A stretch of DNA of 7,394 nt from CAZEUZ01 sp964515805 (GTDB lineage Bacteria > Pseudomonadota > Gammaproteobacteria > Pseudomonadales > Cellvibrionaceae). This document shows, piece after piece, positions 6,082 to 7,394 of this stretch; the stretch's first letter is position 1, and the number at the start of each line of letters is the position of its first letter. Location of the stretch: contig CAZEUZ010000031.1 of assembly GCA_964515805.1 (NCBI GenBank), positions 1-7,394 on the forward strand, given 5' to 3'. Position numbers and translations under genes: made by a program. The notes below the pieces were generated by a model. The model searched no databases. It was not told the DNA's origin and saw only the letters and a list, made by a program, of their open reading frames with translations.

Positions 6082-6104
6082 AAAAAAACCCGCCATAAGG
6101 CGGG
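6082..6104 (-). terminator. Intrinsic terminator for the small PEP-CTERM-like gene
   Basis: On the minus strand a 6-bp all-GC stem (CCCGCC, TTAT loop, GGCGGG; 6104-6089) is followed directly by seven T (6088-6082). This is a textbook Rho-independent terminator, 30 bp past the stop of the minus-strand gene at 6135. On the plus strand the stem is followed by TAAAAGG, so it would not efficiently stop transcription from the 5-phosphatase-like gene. Confidence 0.93.
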
Positions 6105-6134
6105 TAAAAGGAGATTAAAAAGGTATTGGTTTGG

Positions 6135-6314
6135 CTATTGCTTTTCTAAGCGTCGTCCCAGTGCCAGGCCTGAAGCTCCTAAGGCTAGCAGCGCGAGGCT
6201 CGACATGTCTTGAGGAAAAGTTTGGTTGCTAATAACAGCGGCGTGGACAGTTAGTGGTAATAACAATGTGCCTATTACAACAGTGCTAATCAGTTTAATT
6301 TTTGATGTCAACAT
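6135..6314 (-). CDS. Minimal PEP-CTERM-like sorting protein
   Basis: This is a 59-residue secreted protein. Residues 1-25 form a signal peptide: a basic start (MLTSKIKL), a hydrophobic core (I-S-T-V-V-I-G-T-L-L-L-P-L) and a V-H-A cleavage site. Residues 34-57 match the PEP-CTERM exosortase tail: P-Q-D in place of P-E-P, then S-S-L-A-L-L-A-L-G-A-S-G-L-A-L-G membrane segment and an R-R basic end. Only about eight residues (A-V-I-S-N-Q-T-F) separate the two signals, so there is almost no passenger domain. In known systems exosortase cuts near PEP and delivers the protein to the exopolysaccharide or cell surface. Start: ATG 6314 has a purine-rich GAGAGAGA about 6 nt upstream. The open frame extends to 6500, but that part is low-complexity and lies in promoter sequence. 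A sigma-54 promoter and a strong terminator flank it as a complete one-gene unit. The name is inferred from the tail pattern. Confidence 0.75.
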   Translation of the reverse strand: MLTSKIKLISTVVIGTLLLPLTVHAAVISNQTFPQDMSSLALLALGASGLALGRRLEKQ

Positions 6315-6374
6315 GGCTTTCTCTCTCTCAAAATATTGGTTGGTAAAAATAAATACGATTTCTAACCAAATTAA

Positions 6375-6391
6375 AGCATTTTTTATGCCAA
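6375..6391 (-). promoter_or_regulatory. Candidate sigma-54 (RpoN) -24/-12 promoter
   Basis: The minus strand reads TTGGCATAAAAAATGCT. The -24 element T-G-G-C-A-Y-R and the -12 element T-G-C-T are present with exactly 10 nt between GG and GC. The only departure from the TGGCAYR-N4-TTGCW consensus is the first T of TTGC. Predicted transcription start is near 6364, giving a 5' leader of about 50 nt before the PEP-CTERM-like ATG. Sigma-54 control by the PrsK/PrsR pair is known for many PEP-CTERM genes. Confidence 0.72.
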
Positions 6392-6435
6392 TTTTTTTAT
6401 AGGCGTGTATAAAATTGAAAGTCATGATGTTGTTA

Positions 6436-6461
6436 AAATTGTTAAACTGGCATAACAATTT
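6436..6461. promoter_or_regulatory. Candidate enhancer-binding-protein site (UAS)
   Basis: AAATTGTTA at 6436-6444 and TAACAATTT at 6453-6461 form a perfect 9-bp inverted repeat with an 8-bp spacer. Its centre lies about 72 bp upstream of the -12 element and roughly 85 bp upstream of the predicted start site, the usual range for activators of sigma-54 promoters. The left half is part of a short tandem repeat (TTGTTAAAA TTGTTAAAC, 6430-6447). Binding by a PrsR-type regulator is inference. Confidence 0.5.
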
Positions 6462-6809
6462 GATATTTATATAAAAATAATATTTTGTTCTCGGGTTCAA
6501 TTAGCGAAAACTATTTGTAGAAAATGTGTGCGATAAGAATATTCGCTGAGGACAAGGTGAATTGACTCACTTTTATCCGAGTTTTGTGGTTTTTAGTGAT
6601 TAGAGAGAGGACTAATTCGCATTTTGCATTTCAGGAGAGTTGCAAAATGCAAATTTTTTTGAATTAGAGAATAGGTTTAGGATTGAGAAAAAGTATAGAA
6701 ATACAAAGTGTATGAGAGCAAAACTAGCATTCTACGAATTTAAAGCACCATCTTTACAATAATCGCCCTACGTCAATATTGTTAAAGTTGACTTACCATA
6801 ATATACACG
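6462..6809. other. Gene-free intergenic stretch with inverted repeats
   Basis: I see no supportable gene in these bases: frames are short and composition is strongly AT-rich. It holds the composite hairpin described at 6612-6667, a 6-bp inverted repeat AGCGAA/TTCGCT (6503-6508 and 6542-6547), and GTCAA/TTGAC (6772-6776 and 6788-6792) close to the IS110 end. The outer boundary of the IS110-family element lies somewhere near 6780-6810 but cannot be placed because these elements commonly lack long terminal repeats. Confidence 0.5.
6612..6667. repeat. Composite inverted repeat with T-tract
   Basis: A perfect 10-bp inverted repeat, GCATTTTGCA (6619-6628) and TGCAAAATGC (6641-6650) with a 12-nt loop, is nested inside a second perfect one, CTAATTC (6612-6618) and GAATTAG (6661-6667). 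Between the two right arms lies AAATTTTTTT. CTAAT at 6612 can instead pair with ATTAG at 6599-6603, giving mutually exclusive folds. As RNA on the plus strand it could be a weak terminator (AT-rich stem then seven T) or an attenuator. As DNA it could be a protein-binding site or the end of a small non-autonomous element. Confidence 0.55.
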
Positions 6810-6843
6810 AGTCCTACAGGTGATCTGCAGGCCCAACAGGACT
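6810..6843 (-). repeat. Hairpins near IS110-type element end
   Basis: Two overlapping foldings exist. AGTCCT (6810-6815) pairs with AGGACT (6838-6843). CCTACAG (6813-6819) pairs with CTGCAGG (6825-6831), read as minus-strand RNA with one G-U pair and a 5-nt loop. They lie about 80-110 bp beyond the transposase stop codon, where the element's end or its guide RNA would be expected. Confidence 0.5.
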
Positions 6844-6865
6844 TAACACAGCCTTAATTTAAAAA

Positions 6866-6935
6866 CGTTGTGAGCGTGGAGCATTATCTACAGGGTCAAT
6901 AGCCCTAACGGCTCACTGAGCTACGTCCCACAACG
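6866..6935 (-). ncRNA. Structured RNA candidate at IS110 3' end (possible bridge RNA part)
   Basis: A 7-bp inverted repeat, CGTTGTG (6866-6872) and CACAACG (6929-6935), closes a domain containing two further hairpins: AGGG/CCCT (6892-6895 and 6903-6906, 7-nt loop) and GCTC/GAGC (6911-6914 and 6918-6921, 3-nt loop). The outer stem overlaps the last codons of the transposase. IS110-family elements encode a structured bridge (seek) RNA in a non-coding end next to the transposase gene; in the IS1111 group it is downstream. The location and multi-loop fold suit that, but subgroup membership and transcription are not shown, and no guide loops were matched to a target. Confidence 0.4.
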
Positions 6936-7394
6936 AACCTCATAATAACCTTGATAACACTGACCTTTTTTTACAATGGCATGAGTCACTCGCGCCATTT
7001 TGATGGCAACGGCTGTTCTTGCTTTTCGCTTAAGATCAGCGTTATCAGGGTCATGTCGAATTGTACGAGAATACTTGCCTCTAAAACTATTTTCTTTGCC
7101 GCGTATCGCGGAGTTTGCGGCTAACCAGTAGGCATATCGCAGTCGTGCATTCCCCCGTTTTGATAGGCAGTATCGCCCGGTAAGATTACCACTTTGCTGG
7201 CTGCACAAATTGAATCCACAGAAGTTCAGGTATTGGCGATAATGACCAAACCGGCGCAGATCCCCGCTCTCTGCCAAAATAATCAGTGCAATCACTGGCC
7301 CAACACCGGGAAGCGAACGCAATAATGAGTAATCCGGCTGATCACTAAGCAGCATCTCTGCACGTTTTTCGAGTTGCTCACGTTGCTTTGTCAG
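6921..7394 (-). mobile_element. IS110-family transposase, C-terminal part (runs off right edge)
   Basis: About 157 codons of an open frame enter from the right edge and end at TAG 6921-6923. The protein contains L-R-S-L-P-G-V-G-P-V-I-A-L-I-I-L-A-E, the helix-hairpin-helix start of the Transposase_20 (IS116/IS110/IS902) domain. It continues with G-D-L-R-R-F, then Q-Q-S-G-N and C-L-S-K-R-G-N-A-R-L-R, and ends with D-N-A-D-L-K-R-K-A-R-T-A and a H-A-I-V-K-K-G-Q-C-Y-Q tail. Serine in the Q-x-S-G region is the likely nucleophile by family knowledge. The N-terminal DEDD RuvC-like domain lies outside the window. The frame is uninterrupted as far as seen, so the element may be active. Transposition in this family is guided by a bridge RNA. 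Structured sequence directly downstream is a candidate. The IS110 versus IS1111 subgroup is not resolved. Confidence 0.92.

Noticed and set aside
6315..6500. N-terminal extension of the PEP-CTERM-like protein to the ATG at 6500
   Set aside because: The extension is AT-rich with biased residues, covers the sigma-54 promoter and enhancer repeat, and would bury the clear signal peptide internally.
6866..6935. tRNA gene on the minus strand (GTAGCTCAGT-like D arm and a 4-bp stem with a 7-nt loop)
   Set aside because: The D loop is only 3 nt, the T arm with GGTTCGA is missing, there is no proper acceptor stem and the region overlaps the transposase end. The resemblance is partial.
1..7394. CRISPR array, rRNA or replication origin
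   Set aside because: No regularly spaced repeats, no rRNA-like stretches and no DnaA-box cluster were seen.

Overview
The window looks like chromosomal DNA of an AT-rich Gammaproteobacterium (about 40% GC by eye). TrmL and a flavodoxin very close to enterobacterial FldB support the class. A small PEP-CTERM-like protein under an apparent sigma-54 promoter suggests an exopolysaccharide or biofilm-forming environmental lineage that carries an exosortase. The genus cannot be fixed from this sequence.

Layout. Positions 1-2880 are an accessory patchwork. It holds an unassigned gene start at the left edge, a non-coding stretch, a broken DinB-family gene (stop codon inside, N-terminal half missing), an intact GNAT acetyltransferase, a complete parDE toxin-antitoxin operon with a candidate operator, a scrap of a reverse transcriptase and a Fic AMP-transferase gene lacking its N-terminal half. 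The reverse transcriptase scrap and the Fic fragment meet head to head at about 2246-2251, which looks like a recombination scar. Positions 2898-4766 are ordinary housekeeping genes: a TSUP (TauE/SafE) permease on the minus strand, divergent from a plus-strand trmL-fldB pair.

Positions 4911-6062 encode a 383-residue protein with the full ordered motif set of inositol polyphosphate 5-phosphatases (endonuclease/exonuclease/phosphatase fold). This is unusual in bacteria. It is followed by a terminator that faces the opposite way and serves a 59-codon minus-strand gene. That small gene encodes a signal peptide joined almost directly to a PEP-CTERM-like sorting tail. Its upstream region has a near-consensus sigma-54 -24/-12 element and, about 85 bp upstream of the predicted start site, a 9+9 bp inverted repeat suitable for an enhancer-binding protein. 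This matches the known PrsK/PrsR-RpoN control of PEP-CTERM genes.

Positions 6315-6809 contain no gene but hold several inverted repeats, including a composite hairpin at 6612-6667. From about 6810 to the right edge lies the 3' part of an IS110-family element: the C-terminal half of the transposase, overlapped and followed by strongly structured sequence that is a candidate bridge (seek) RNA or element end.

The genes do not form one pathway. The coherent units are parDE, trmL-fldB, the sigma-54/PEP-CTERM unit and the IS110 end. The items most worth following up are the 5-phosphatase-like gene, the minimal PEP-CTERM gene with its promoter, and the structured IS110 flank.
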